Source: Branchipolynoe longqiensis
Lineage: Eukaryota; Annelida; Polychaeta; Phyllodocida; Polynoidae
NCBI GenBank assembly: GCA_030323885.1
Contig: CM059186.1
Location: 23,393,849 to 23,457,848 of the forward strand
Length of the DNA stretch: 64,000 nucleotides
Direction: 5' to 3'
This document shows positions 33,359 to 44,544 of this stretch, one piece after another. The position numbers and the translations under genes were made by a program. Position 1 is the stretch's first letter. Every line of letters begins with the position of its first letter. Below the pieces are notes generated by a model. The model was given only the letters and a program-made list of their open reading frames with translations, was not told where the DNA came from and ran no database searches.

Positions 33359-33674
33359 CACGGACGCGATGGCCTAATCGGTAGAGCGCAGGCCTCCCGT
33401 GCGGAAGGTCGGGATTTCAATTCCCGGTAGAGTGAAGCCAATGACTTACAAAATTAATACTTGTCGCTTCATAGCCAGGTGCTCAACATTATTAGGATAG
33501 GGCAAGGACTGGTTGTCTCAATGTCAGGATAATGTCACTGAGTGGGATATCGAGGTCAAGGTGCTGGCAGCCTGGCCTTGTAGTGGGGCAGCACTATACA
33601 AATCGCCATGTGTGCACTGTCACAAGTCGGTACCCGTCCTGATATGACCTTGGATGTTGCTAGGACGTAAAACT
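33359..33674 (+). mobile_element. SINE-A copy, second head type, near complete
   Basis: CGGACGCGATGGCCTAATCG, GTAGAGCGCAGGCCTCCCGT, full body, and the tail GGATGTTGCTAGGACGTAAA. A good example of the type-2 head. Confidence 0.92.
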
Positions 33675-34082
33675 ATTTTTTTTTAAACACCACCTTCCTC
33701 CGCCGACATGGTACTTGGGAGGCTACCTGGGTGGATGTATGTAGGGGTGGCGGGAGGGGGGGGGGGTTATCTATTTGTTCCGTCTGGCTTCAATGCTAAA
33801 AAATCAAAACGAATGTTTTCGGTGATCTAATAATAGCCTTCAGCTATGTATACAACACTAATTTTATTGAAATATTGCATGCATAAATATGCCTAGTGAT
33901 GAAGCATACGGAGAGGCAGCAGCAGCTGAACTGGGGAATGGTGGTTTTCTGTTTTACCGCGAGGTGGCTGGCCTGGAGGAAGCGCCAGTTCATGTCAGTG
34001 AGTACTCACGGAACTAATCAGTATGGCTGAGTCGAACATCGGCGGTTCGGAGGCTCCCTGGTGGAAGTATGATTTATTTGTT

Positions 34083-34370
34083 TGTTGTTGTTTTTACGTC
34101 CTAGCAACAACTAAGGTCATATCAGGACAGGTGCCGACTTGTGACAGTGCACACTCATGGTGACTGTATAGTGCTGCCCCACTGCAAAATAAGGACACAG
34201 GCACAATGACCTGATATCCCAATCAGTCACATTATCCTGACACTGAGCTAACCAGTCCTTACCCTATCCTATTAATGCTGAGCGCCAGTCTAGGAAGTGA
34301 CAAGTATCAATTTTAAAGTCATTGGTTTGACTCGACCGGGAAGCGAACTCCCGATCTTCCCGATTAAACT
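34083..34370 (-). mobile_element. SINE-A copy, head truncated
   Basis: GTTTTTACGTCCTAGCAACA to GACTCGACCGGGAAGCGAAC. Confidence 0.85.
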
Positions 34371-34989
34371 TCATTAAACCACATCGGCAATTGTATTAAC
34401 AGTGCGCCTCCCAGGTAAGCACAAAGTGAACATTGTGGTTGACTCTGGGAGGGGACAGACAGCTTGAAAAACTTCCATTTATTTCCTGAGATTAAACCTG
34501 AAATTACTGACGCTTTGTGTGTGTGTGTTGGGGGGGGGGGTGGATTTGCACCTGACAACCCCCACCCCTGGGACGATATCTTCCCCACCCACCACTCCCA
34601 CACCCCCAACGACCCTTGTCCTCACTCCCACCCCGACCCCAGCCCACCTCCCACCCCGGGACCATCCCTCCCCATGCCGTCCCTCGGCCCCTCCCGCCCG
34701 GGGCCGGGCAGCCTGCTGCCGGTTACGACTCGCCCGGACACGCCGCCCTTCCCTGTGGTTCCCGGTCCAGGCGGTGTGTCGGGCCCGCCCCGACACATGA
34801 GTGAAGGACCCTGTCACAATTACCCTTCTGTGTAGCAGATTTGGGGTGGGAGGGAGGGGGTAGGGATGAGGGTCTGGGTGTAGGGTCGGGGGTGTAAATT
34901 GAGCATAATTTGATTTTGATGTATAGGTATGATGTATGGATGTATATTATGTATGTATATATATGTATAGATATATATGTGTGTATGTA

Positions 34990-35385
34990 TTTATATCCAT
35001 TGCATATGGACAATAATGATGGTGATAGCGATAACGATAAGAACAATAATGATGGTGATAGCGATAATGATAACAACAATAATGATGGTGATAGTGATAA
35101 CGATAACAATAATGATGGTCATAGCGATAACGATAACAACAATAATGATGGTGATAGCGATAACGATAATAACAATAATGATGGTGATAGTGATAACGAT
35201 AACAATAATGATGGTCATAGCGATAACGATAACAACAATAATGATGGTGATAGCGATAATGATAACAACAATAATGATGGTGATAGTGATAACGATAACA
35301 ATAATGATGGTCATAGCGATAACGATAACAACAATAATGATGGTGATAATGATGACAACAATAGTGGTGACTATAACTGTGGTGG
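34990..35385. repeat. AATAATGATGGTGATAG-type minisatellite
   Basis: Tandem units of about 27-33 bases (AACAATAATGATGGTGATAG then CGATAACGAT), with a higher-order period of about 90 bases (…TAGTGATAACGATAACAATA… recurs). One frame reads Asn/Asp/Gly/Ser repeats without a stop. All repeat frames are open, so this is not evidence of coding. Confidence 0.9.
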
Positions 35386-35387
35386 GC

Positions 35388-35680
35388 ATAGTTGGTTGGT
35401 TGTTGGAGTTTTACGTCCTGGCAACATCTAAGGTCATATCATGATGGCTACCGATTTTTGACAGTGCGCACTCATGGTTACTTTATAGTGCTGCCCCACT
35501 GGGAAATCAGGCCGCCGCCACCATGACCTAATATCCCCACCCACTCATATTATCCTGACACTGACCTACCAAGTCCTTGCCCTATCCTATTAATACTGAG
35601 CGCCAGGCTAGGAAGCGACAAGTATAAATTGTGTACGTCATTGGTTTGACTCAATCGGGAATTGACCTCCACTGGTGCAT
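35388..35680 (-). mobile_element. SINE-A copy adjoining the minisatellite
   Basis: GGTTGGTTGTTGGAGTTTTA to GTTTGACTCAATCGGGAATT. Head lost. Confidence 0.85.
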
Positions 35681-35828
35681 CACGTGGCTCAGACCTGGTT
35701 CACCAACACGTAACCAACTTTGCCGGTTCCCTAACAAATCATCACATAGTATTGCCACACAATGGAAGGACGCAAACCGCAGTCAATTTATTGCAAAAAT
35801 AATTCACTTGTGTTCAATTGTGTTGTTG

Positions 35829-36056
35829 TTGTCCATTAGTTGTTTAAGCAGGGGAAATTTCAATCGTGGACGATTGGTCTTCCTCATTCCACTGCTCCTT
35901 GCCCTATCCTAATAATGCCGAGTGCCTGGCTAGGAAGCGACAAGTATCAATTTTTAAGTCATTGGTTTGACTCGACCAGGGTTCGAACCCATGACCCCAC
36001 GATCTACCAAACACGGGAGACGGACGCTCTAACTCATTCGGCCATCCCATATGGTT
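35829..36056 (-). mobile_element. SINE-A variant with alternative 3' end
   Basis: Head and first half of SINE-A, but the usual tail is replaced by a complement of GACCAATCGTCCACGATTGA, then AATTTCCCCTGCTTAAACAA. The same alternative end occurs near 11193-11215 and 62314-62350, so it is a real subfamily sharing the head and 5' body only. Confidence 0.78.
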
Positions 36057-36416
36057 AATTTCAAAGTTTAATTTAATTTGGTCTGCTCTATTCAATAAAT
36101 ACCACCACGAAATTTATTACATAAAAAAGATTTTAGTCGAGAATTTTGGATAAATCCTTAGTAGCACAGCAATACCTTTAGTGATACCTTAAATGATTTA
36201 ATCGGCGTTAGTCAGTATAAGAACTGGTCCATATGACGCATTGGTATTGCACACATAAGGAGATTTAATTTAATATAATTGATTTATTATCAGGTGTCTG
36301 GCCCGATGAACCCATTCGAATATCTCCAACAACAATTTTTAAAAAGATTAAAAAGAGAATGATATTGATGATTATGGTGATGATGGTAATAATATTAATA
36401 TGCATATGGCTCTCGA

Positions 36417-36727
36417 AATTACTAGGTTATGACAAGGACTGGTTGGCACAGTGTCAGGATAATGTGACTGTGTGGGATATCGGGACATGGTGAGGGTGGC
36501 CTGGCACTATAAGGTCGCAATGAGTGCGCACTGTTACAAGTCGGTACCTGTCCTGATATGACATTAGGTGTTGCCAGGACGTAAAACTCCAACAACCAAC
36601 CAACAAGTCGGTACCCATCCTGATATGTCCTTAGATGTTGCCAGGACGTAAAACTCCAACAAGCAACCAACAAGTCGACACCCGTTCTGATATGACCTTA
36701 AATGTTGCTAGGACGTAAAACAAAGAA
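36417..36727 (+). mobile_element. 5'-truncated SINE-A followed by two extra tails
   Basis: 36417-36598 is a normal 3' half. Then AAGTCGGTACCCATCCTGAT and AAGTCGACACCCGTTCTGAT start two more tail copies, each about 70 bases and joined by CCAACAAGTCG. The tail has been tandemly reiterated. Confidence 0.8.
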
Positions 36728-36879
36728 CATAAAATTAAGTGGTGGTAATGTGTGTATATGTGTGTGTGTGGGGGGGGGGGGGGTGCGGGGGTGCGGGGGA
36801 TGCACATGTAACGTTAATGCTATACACAGGGAGGCGGTCACGTGACCGCCCCGTGCAGTGAATGGCCCACCATTAAATA

Positions 36880-37409
36880 CCCCATTATTAAATAGCGCCA
36901 TTGTCTGACCGCATTACCACAGGTATCGCACCAGGTTGGCCTGGTTGGTTGTTGGAGTTGTACGTCCTTGCAACATCTCAGGTAATATCAGGACGGGTAC
37001 CGACTTGTGACAGTGCACACTCATGGCAACTTTATAGTGCTGCCCCACTGGGAAATCAGGCTGCCAGCACCATGACCTGATATCCCACTCAGTCACATTA
37101 TTTGTTGTTGTTGTTGTTGTATTGAGGCTGTGTTTATACTGTCCATGGCATATTCCTGACACTGACCTGACCAGTCCGTGCCCTATCCTAATAATGCCAA
37201 GCGCATGGGATAGAAAGTGATAAGTATCAATTTTGAAGTCATTGGTTTGACTCGACCAGGGTTTGAACCCACAAACCCATGTGTTTGGATCCCCCCGACC
37301 TCCCAAAACAGGAGGCGGACGCTCAACTCATTCAGCCATCCCGTCTGGTTCACCCCATTATTAAATAACGCCATTGTCTGATCGCATTACCACAGGTATC
37401 GCACCAGGT
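36880..37409 (-). mobile_element. SINE-A copy between 57-bp direct repeats
   Basis: The SINE at 36943-37351 is complete, with a (GTT)n-containing insertion at 37100-37155. It is bracketed by 36880-36936 and 37353-37409 (CCCCATTATTAAATAGCGCC... CATTACCACAGGTATCGCAC), which differ at only two or three positions. This is much longer than the 11-14-base target duplications of its relatives. Confidence 0.82.
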
Positions 37410-37436
37410 AAGACGTCGGCATTGCGGGATGTCTAG

Positions 37437-37482
37437 GCGGGGGGGGGAGGGGGGGGGGAGGGCGGGGGGGGGGGGGGGGGGA
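37437..37482. repeat. G-rich tract
   Basis: Interrupted poly-G. Possible sequencing or assembly length error. Confidence 0.85.
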
Positions 37483-37684
37483 TACATGCTTGTATTACGC
37501 TAAATCCAGCCACCGTCGGGAGACAGGTTAAGTCGGGTGGTTTAAGATTAGGGGTTTACGGTTAAGTTCTATTGTCTTAATCTGTAGATGTGGACCTCTC
37601 CCCTCTTTTCACTACAATACCCTTGTCGGGAGAAGGTAAACTTGTTTGTACACACATGGGCTGAGGGAAATCAGATATTCATAT

Positions 37685-38030
37685 CCATATTCATATTCTT
37701 ATTATTACCGTCATTACCATTATCACCATCATCACCACTATCATCATTGTCATTGCTATACCTGTTATAGTTGTAGTCGCCATCATGACTGGCATCACTG
37801 TTATCGTCATCACCATCATCATAATCAATATGGTCATTATCATCACCACCACCACCACCATCACCTCCACCATCATCATCATATTTATTACCACCATCAT
37901 CATCACTACCATCATCATATATATTACCACTATCGACATCACCATAATAATCATCACTGTCATAATCATCATCATCACCACCACCATAATAATCACCATC
38001 ACAATCATTATCTTCCTTATTATTATGCCC
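37685..38030. repeat. (CAT/CAC) trinucleotide-rich tract
   Basis: CATCATCAC-type low complexity. Frames through it read His/Tyr or Ile/Thr repeats and are not credible genes. Confidence 0.85.
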
Positions 38031-38034
38031 AGTA

Positions 38035-38288
38035 CCCCTGGTCGAGATTTAAAAATGCATACTTGTCGCTTCCTAGCCGGGCACTCGGCATTATTAAGAT
38101 AGGGGAGGGACTGGTTGGTTCAGTGTCAGGATAATGTGACTGAGTGGGATATCAGGTCATGGTGCTGGTGGCATGATCTCCCAGTGGGGCAACACTATAA
38201 AGTCGCCATGAGTGAGCACTGTCGCAAGGCGGTACCCGTCCTGATATGACCTTAGATGTTGCCATGACATAAAACTCCAACAACCAAA
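38035..38288 (+). mobile_element. SINE-A copy, head truncated
   Basis: CCCTGGTCGAGATTTAAAAA to GACATAAAACTCCAACAACC. Confidence 0.87.
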
Positions 38289-38629
38289 CAATCATAATGC
38301 AGTCTATTAACACAATTAAAACCTAGGCAATCTATCCAGTATTAAATCACGGAGAACACCTTTACAACAATACCGGATTTGTCCCATGCCGATTGATCCG
38401 GCAATGATCCCACAAGCCAGTGTGTTCAAATGGGCCGAAGCCAAAGGCCGAGGGCCATTTTAAATCATTCTACAGTCCTACAATGTCCATTATATCACCT
38501 AGATGTAAGCATTTCAGTTGACGTTGCACCTGGCCCGCGTTATGTTATTATAATTATATAATCTTATATTTATAACTGCATGTATATAGTCTATTATATT
38601 ATGTTATATTATATTATATTATAATGTAA

Positions 38630-39310
38630 AACCAAGGCTGGTCTGTTTGGTTCAGTGTCAGAAAAAGGTAACTGAATGGGATATCGGGTCATGGTGCCAG
38701 CAGCATGGTGTCCCAATAGGGACGCACTATAAAGTCGGCATCCCTCTCAGCGCGGTCACAAGTCGATATCGATCCGTATATGACCTTAGATATTGTTAGA
38801 ACGTGAAACCTTCCAATAAATAAACATCCTCATATAACCTTAAATGTTTCTAGGAGCGTGAAGCCTTCCAATAAATAAACATCCTGATATAACCTTAGAT
38901 GTTGTTAGGATGTGAAACCTTCCAATAAATAAACATCCTCATATAACCTTAGATGTTGCTAGGAGCGTGAAGCCTTCCAATAAATAAACATCCTGATATA
39001 ACCTTAGATGTTGTTAGGACATGAAACCTTCCAATAAATAAACATTGTAATATGACCTTAGATGTTGTTAAGACATGAAACCTTCCAATAAATAAACATT
39101 GTAATATGACCTTACATGTTGTTAAGATGTGAAACCTTCCAATAAATAAACATCCTGATATAACCTTATATGTTGTTAGGACGTGAAACCTTCCAATAAA
39201 TAAACATTGTAATATGACCTTAGATGTTGTTAAGACGTGAAACTTCCAATAAATAAACATTCTAATATGACCTTAGATGTTGTTAAAACGTGAAACCTTC
39301 CAATAAATAG
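38630..39310 (+). repeat. SINE-A 3' half whose tail has become a tandem array
   Basis: 38630-38800 is a diverged SINE-A 3' half ending ATATGACCTTAGATATTGTT. From about 38765 to 39310 the last 52-57 bases repeat about ten times. The unit reads CATCCTGATATAACCTTAGA, TGTTGTTAGGACGTGAAACC, TTCCAATAAATAAA. Unit variants (CATTGTAATATGACC against CATCCTGATATAACC) are interleaved. Confidence 0.9.
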
Positions 39311-40021
39311 ACAATATTTGAGTCCCCATGAGTCGCGTCGCCTTTTTGCTGGTGGGCGCATGCGTTGTGGTGACCAGACCGATTGGCTTTAATCCACCCT
39401 GACATAAATCAAATGACATAACTCAAATTACCCAGCCCGGTGTCGCGGTATATAATTTCCCCCTTCCGATTTTTGTCCACTGGTAATACTAATATTATAC
39501 ACAAACGCCCCTGTCGGTAGGTATTAATATATTTGAATAGAAATGCCGCTGGGATAAATTATAAACACGGGGTTTGTTAGTGGTAATGATGCACTGAACC
39601 AAAGACCGCATAATACTAAGACGGCTCACTCAGCCTGTACTGTGTAATCAAAATGATCAAACCCATCACTTGGTGCGCTGGCTGTTCTCTTGGTTAAACA
39701 GTTGCTATATTATATGTATAAATGTATATATGAATGTGAAAGATGTGTGATGATGGCGATGCTGATGCTGATGCTGATGATGATGTGTATTTGTTCATAG
39801 CAATTTCATATTGATGTGCATTCATACTTACCTATCTCATGTATAATATAATTGTATGTGTTTACATGTGAAACACCAACCAGCAGCCGGGCTGATCAAA
39901 CCCACCACAAGGTGGCCCTGCAAAATTTACATTTCCATGGGAGAGATAGGGAGTGAGCCGTCTTAGTATTATAGGGTCTTTGACTGAACCTAGCATTAGC
40001 CATGAAGTGTTTTGACCAGTG
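39311..40021. other. No gene recognised
   Basis: AT-rich spacer with GATGCTGATGCT repeats near 39752-39785. An approximate inverted pair, ATAATACTAAGACGGCTCAC (39611) and GTGAGCCGTCTTAGTATTAT (39954), brackets 39611-39973 and may mark a further small TIR element containing CCCA(T/C)CAC. Confidence 0.5.
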
Positions 40022-40375
40022 TTAAAGTTTCATAGTCCGAAGAAAACATCAAATTTTCAAAACCAAAATACCTACCTAGATTTTATTCTACATCTCTAAC
40101 TTAGATACTGGTGCACTTATTAAACATTTGTTGCCAAATAGAAGGAAATACTGAGGCAATTTAATAGAATGTGTTACTGCAGAAGCCTATGGTATCAAAG
40201 TTTTGGGATGCTTGCCAACATTAATTTTGCATGGTTGCACTTCAAATATCTCAAAAGTTAGCCATTTAAAATCAATGTTACTTCAAACTAAAAGTAAGGT
40301 AAATTATAACCATCAACCTAATGTATTATCTCAGAAAATGTCATAAACTCAACACCATCGCACTCTGCAACTTTC
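40022..40375 (+). mobile_element. MITE-1 copy, diverged
   Basis: TTAAAGTTTCATAGTCCGAA to ATCGCACTCTGCAACTTTCA. Confidence 0.78.
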
Positions 40376-40465
40376 ACTGTTACCTTTTAAATCCAGTGTT
40401 GACTGTGCACTATTTTGAGTCATGATAACTGTGACATAATGTGCCTAGTATGAGATGAGTGTAGT

Positions 40466-40555
40466 ACAGTGAACTCCCGGTATAACATGAGTGTTGAGTC
40501 CATAAAATGTCATCGCGAAAAAAAGCGGGCCGCGCTAAATCTGTGTTCAGTTGAT
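40466..40555 (+). mobile_element. Fragment of a second pogo-like element
   Basis: CAGTGAACTCCCGGTATAAC after TA, followed by a segment with GCGAAAAAAAGCGGG. Only one end is visible. Confidence 0.4.
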
Positions 40556-40572
40556 TGAATTACCTTTGAATC

Positions 40573-41055
40573 CAGTTCTGGCAACATCTAAAGTAATATC
40601 AGGATGGGTACCGACTTGTGACAGTGCATGCTCATGGTATCTTAATAGTGCTGCACCACTGGGAGACCAGGCCAGCAGCACTATCACCTGATGTCCCACT
40701 CCGTCCTTATCCTGACACTGAGCCAACCAGTCCTTGCCATATCCTATTAATGTTGAGTGCCTGGCTAGGAAGTGACAAGTATCAATTTGTAAGGCATTGG
40801 TATGACTCGACCAGGGTTCAAACCCACAAACCCATGGGTTCAGATCCCGCAATCTCCCAAAACAGGAGACGGATGCTCAACTCATTCGGCCATCCCGTCT
40901 GGTCGTTCTGCTACAAATAAGGGTGCGATGGCATATGTGTGTCAATTTGTAAGTCATTTGTTTGACTCGACCATGATTTGAACCCGTGGGTTCGAATCTC
41001 ACGATCTACCAAAACGGGAGACGGACGCTCAACTCATTTGGCCATCCGGTCTGGT
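40573..41055 (-). mobile_element. SINE-A copy plus a duplicated SINE-A head
   Basis: 40573-40903 is full length, ending CATCCCGTCTGG. After about 35 bases a second head-only piece (40938-41054) reads GTCATTTGTTTGACTCGACC to CATCCGGTCTGG. Confidence 0.85.
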
Positions 41056-41185
41056 GCTTGTTATGAGTATGTGTATGTGCGAGCGTGCATGTGTGTGTGT
41101 GTGGACCACATCAGCCCTAGGGGATCTTAACATGTTTTGACGTGTGTGCTGCAACACACTGTGAGATAAGTGATCCTCACTTTGT

Positions 41186-41511
41186 TTAAAACTGCATAGT
41201 CCGATGAAGCATCAAATTTTCAAAACCAAAACAAGTATCTAAATTTGATTCTAGATATCTAACTTAGATACTGGTGCGCTTGTTAAACATTTGTCACCAC
41301 ATAGAAGTGAATACTGAGGCAATTTAATAGAACCTGTTACTGCAGAAACCTATGGTGTCAGAGTTTGCCAAAACTAATTTTGCTTGTTTGCACTTCAAAT
41401 ATATCAAAAGTTAGCTATTTAAAATATAAGGTACTTCAAGTGAAAGTACGGTAGATAATAACGATCACCCTAATGTTTATCTAAGAAAATGACAGAAACT
41501 CAAAACCTTTA
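41186..41511 (+). mobile_element. MITE-1 copy, right end lost
   Basis: TTTAAAACTGCATAGTCCGA with body to CAGAAACTCAAAACC. The terminal ATCGGACTATGCAACTTTAA is missing. Confidence 0.8.
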
Positions 41512-41574
41512 AGGGCAATAGTGACTTTTCAATTTACTCCCTGACCTGCCTATTCAAAAGCATGTTTTCACCAT

Positions 41575-42040
41575 ACCCCTCAGTAATAATAATAATAATG
41601 ATGATTAATAATTATTAATAATCATTATTATAATCATTATAATAACTGACTTAATGTACGAAAGATAATTCGAATTAATCAATAAATTTGTCTATTTTCC
41701 GTCTTATTTTGTTATAGATATAATATAATAATATATGATACATGATGTGTAATGTGGTCTGTGCTACGTTTTTGAGTGATGTGTGGTATATGGTGCTTGA
41801 TGCGTGTGTAATCTGGGGTGTGTGGTGGTGTATGGTTTGTAATATGTAATGTATAATATATCATATATATATATCATATATATCAAATACATCAAATACA
41901 CGAAGTCTGTCAAATCTATCAAGTCTATTAAATATATCAAATTAGTCAAATCTATCAAATATATGAAGGTTTTTTCGATATATAAAATATATTATTATTA
42001 TAATATAATAAAAGACAGTGCATAAAAGGACTTACCGTAT
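41575..42040. repeat. AT-rich low complexity
   Basis: AATAATAAT runs and ATCAAATCTATCAA-type short repeats. No gene. Confidence 0.7.
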
Positions 42041-42043
42041 ATG

Positions 42044-42364
42044 TCCCAATAGAAAGCATGCTACCCAATAGAAGCACCCCCCCCCCCCACCCCCACCCCC
42101 TCTGCATTTTCAAGATTGAAAACACGCACAAATTTACGATCATATTCAGACTGAATGCACATAAAATAAGACAATCCCACTTTATTTCAGAGGCACGACA
42201 AAAACAAATCAAAATGTACGATCTTATTCAGACTGAATGCACATAAATTAAGACAATCCCACTTTATTTCAGAAGCACGACAAAAACAAATCCATGAAAT
42301 TCTTTAACTTTTAATAGACGTGCATCCATGTGTCTGCACTTGCGCAGTGCGCATCTATTGGGAC
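42044..42364. repeat. Small inverted-end repeat with an 83-bp internal duplication
   Basis: ATGTCCCAATAGAAAGCATG at the left and a GCGCATCTATTGGGACA complement at the right suggest a TIR element. Inside, TACGATCATATTCAGACTGA ... AAACAAATC repeats once with a period of about 82 bases (42131-42212 and 42213-42290). Confidence 0.6.
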
Positions 42365-42394
42365 AAATACGTATTCTAATTCATCTCTACTTAC

Positions 42395-42474
42395 ATTAAC
42401 TAAATTATATATATATATATAAGATATACATAGAAGGACTTAGTCTAATTTAGCCCTTCTTACATTAACTCAGT

Positions 42475-42508
<34 letters not shown>

Positions 42509-42642
42509 AGATATACATAGAAGGACTTTTTCTAATTGATATATTCTTACATTAACTCAGTTATATATATTATACATATATAAGATATACATACAAGGAC
42601 TTATTGTAATTTATCTCTTCTTACATTAACTCAATTATATAT

Positions 42643-42676
<34 letters not shown>

Positions 42677-42690
42677 CTGTGTTACAAGCA
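42395..42690. repeat. About 65-bp minisatellite with TA cores
   Basis: Four units of AAGATATACATAGAAGGACT ... TTCTTACATTAACTCAGTTA separated by TA runs, ending in a TG run (42660-42676). Confidence 0.85.
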
Positions 42691-42854
42691 GGAACATCAT
42701 GCTCAAAGCGGGATTCGAACCCATAGTTCTCCGTCCGTTCCGCCATGAGTGTCATAATCATCATCCTACTAGCTCGGCTCCCTCGTGCAATCCACACACT
42801 CACACCTCAATCAATAGGATACAGCTATAATAGGCCTTGGACCTGTTAGCTGCT

Positions 42855-43831
42855 CTTAATTAATTGAAATGGAGACAGTTCTTCAGATGTGGTCAATCGT
42901 AGCAACTGTCACTGGCTCCAAGATATATGTAATGCTTGACCAGTATGCATCCAGTCGGGACTTGAAGCAGTTCACCGACTCCGCTGCTATGACACTCTCC
43001 GGCAGGTCATTCCACAGGTCAACCACCCTAAAGCCGAAAAAGTTGTGTCGCAGGTCCAGTCTGGAGTACCGCTTCCTCAGCTTCAGGGAGTGCCCTCTGG
43101 TCCTGGTGTTGGAGTCTCTGATAAGGGGGCCGCCTGTCTTGTAGATACCATGGAGATATTTGAATACTTCAATCATATCCCCCCGGGCCCGTCTGTAGTA
43201 CATGCTTGGGATCTTCAAATGACGCATACGTTGTTCATAGGGTATTGCATCGAATCCATGTACAAGCTTGTTGCCCTTCTTTGGATCCTCTCAATTGACT
43301 CAGCATCCTTCCTGTAGAGTGGTGACCACACAACATTTCGATATTCCAAAAGTGGACGTGCAAGGGATGTGTACAGTCTGCGTACAACATCCTCGTCTAG
43401 GTATGTGTACGATCTTCGAATGATAGCCAGTATTGCATTAGCTCTGTTGGCGGCTTCCTGGATGTGGTCGCTGAATGTCAGTTTGTTGTCCACCTTGACA
43501 CCCAAGTCCTTTTCTATCATTGTTTCGGAGAGCGGAACATTATTCACACCATCGTTCATTACATAGATGTGCTTGCTGTTTTTGCCCCCTAAGTGCATCA
43601 CTTTGCATTTTGAAGCATTAAACTTCAGCTGCCAATCACTTGACCACTTCTGCATGTTGTTGAGGTCCTTCTGCAAGTCCCGTGAGTCACTACCTTTCTC
43701 CATACGGCGGAATACTTTGGTATCGTCAGCAAACATTTGGACCATAGAATGTACAAGCTCTGGTAAGTCATTGATATATATCACAAATAAGACTGGTCCA
43801 AGCACGCTGCCCTGAGGTATTCCGCTTTTTA
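42855..43831 (-). pseudogene. LINE reverse transcriptase, 5'-truncated and frameshifted
   Basis: On the minus strand the frame opens with GIPQGSVLGPVLFVIYINDL (RT motif B region) and MFADDTKVF (the catalytic DD pair). It runs through IEKDLGVKVDNKLTF and the thumb-like LEYRNVVWSPLYRKDAESIE. A one-base shift near 43280 moves the C-terminal part (YYRRARGDMIEVFKYLHGIY, RGHSLKLRKRYSR, FKSRLDAYW) into another frame. This arrangement is that of CR1/L2/Jockey-type non-LTR retrotransposons. The N-terminal endonuclease and palm start are absent. The truncation point coincides with the foldback element at 43832. Confidence 0.88.
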
Positions 43832-44403
43832 CTTATCAAGCAAACACTCAAGTATATATGTATATATATGTATATATATGTATATATATGTATATATATG
43901 TATATATATGTATATATATATACATATATAGGTGTACACCTACTTGTGTTTGTGGCATTTCACGTATCGTAAGTCTCATCTGTCTGAGTACAAATATCCA
44001 GGTTGTGCACCTCAATTAGGGCCTACACACAGGGAAGGTCCAGCACCATATGCACCCTAGTCGAACAGTGTCGTGGAGAGAGTTATGACAAACGCCATGC
44101 CTCGAATGGGACTTCCTAATAATTAGACTAGCTAGATTCTTTAATGCGCATTCAACTACCTACTCAACACTACCTGTATGTGTATATAGCACTTCGACCG
44201 GAGAGGTGGTTGCAACTCAATACACACACAAAATATACTAGGGTGCATATGGTGCTGGACCTTCCCTGTGTGTAGGCCCTAATTGAGGTGCACAACCTGG
44301 ATATTTGTACTCAGACAGATGAGACTTACGATACGTGAAATGCCACAAACACAAGTAGGTGTACACCTATATATGTATATATATATATATACACCTATAT
44401 ATG

Positions 44404-44437
<34 letters not shown>

Positions 44438-44536
44438 CATATATATACATATATATACATATATATACATATATATACATATATATACATATATATACAT
44501 ATATATACATATATACTTGAGTGTTTGCTTGATAAG
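43832..44536. mobile_element. Foldback element with perfectly matched arms
   Basis: Arms 43832-44060 and 44238-44536 are reverse complements. Both ends read CTTATCAAGCAAACACTCAA (or complement), followed inward by a TATATATATG array. After the array is a unique block of about 130 bases (ACACCTACTTGTGTTTGTGG ... CAGCACCATATGCACCCTAG) in which I see no mismatch between arms. The central loop (44061-44237) is single-copy, with no credible ORF. Only the AT array differs in length between arms. It sits between a truncated LINE and a SINE-A. Confidence 0.9.
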
Positions 44537-44544
44537 TGGCCAAA

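Noticed and set aside
34910..35431. Long open frame of Asp/Asn/Gly/Ser repeats
   Set aside because: It is a translated minisatellite; several frames on both strands stay open for the same reason and there is no start context or conserved domain.
38949..39260. Repeating Leu/Thr/Ser-rich frame (CLFIGRFHVLTTSKV)
   Set aside because: Translation of the SINE-tail tandem array; the SINE 3' end in reverse gives FYVLATSKVIS-type peptides throughout the window.
38765..39310. CRISPR-like array of regular repeats
   Set aside because: Units are contiguous with no unique spacers, and the genome is eukaryotic.
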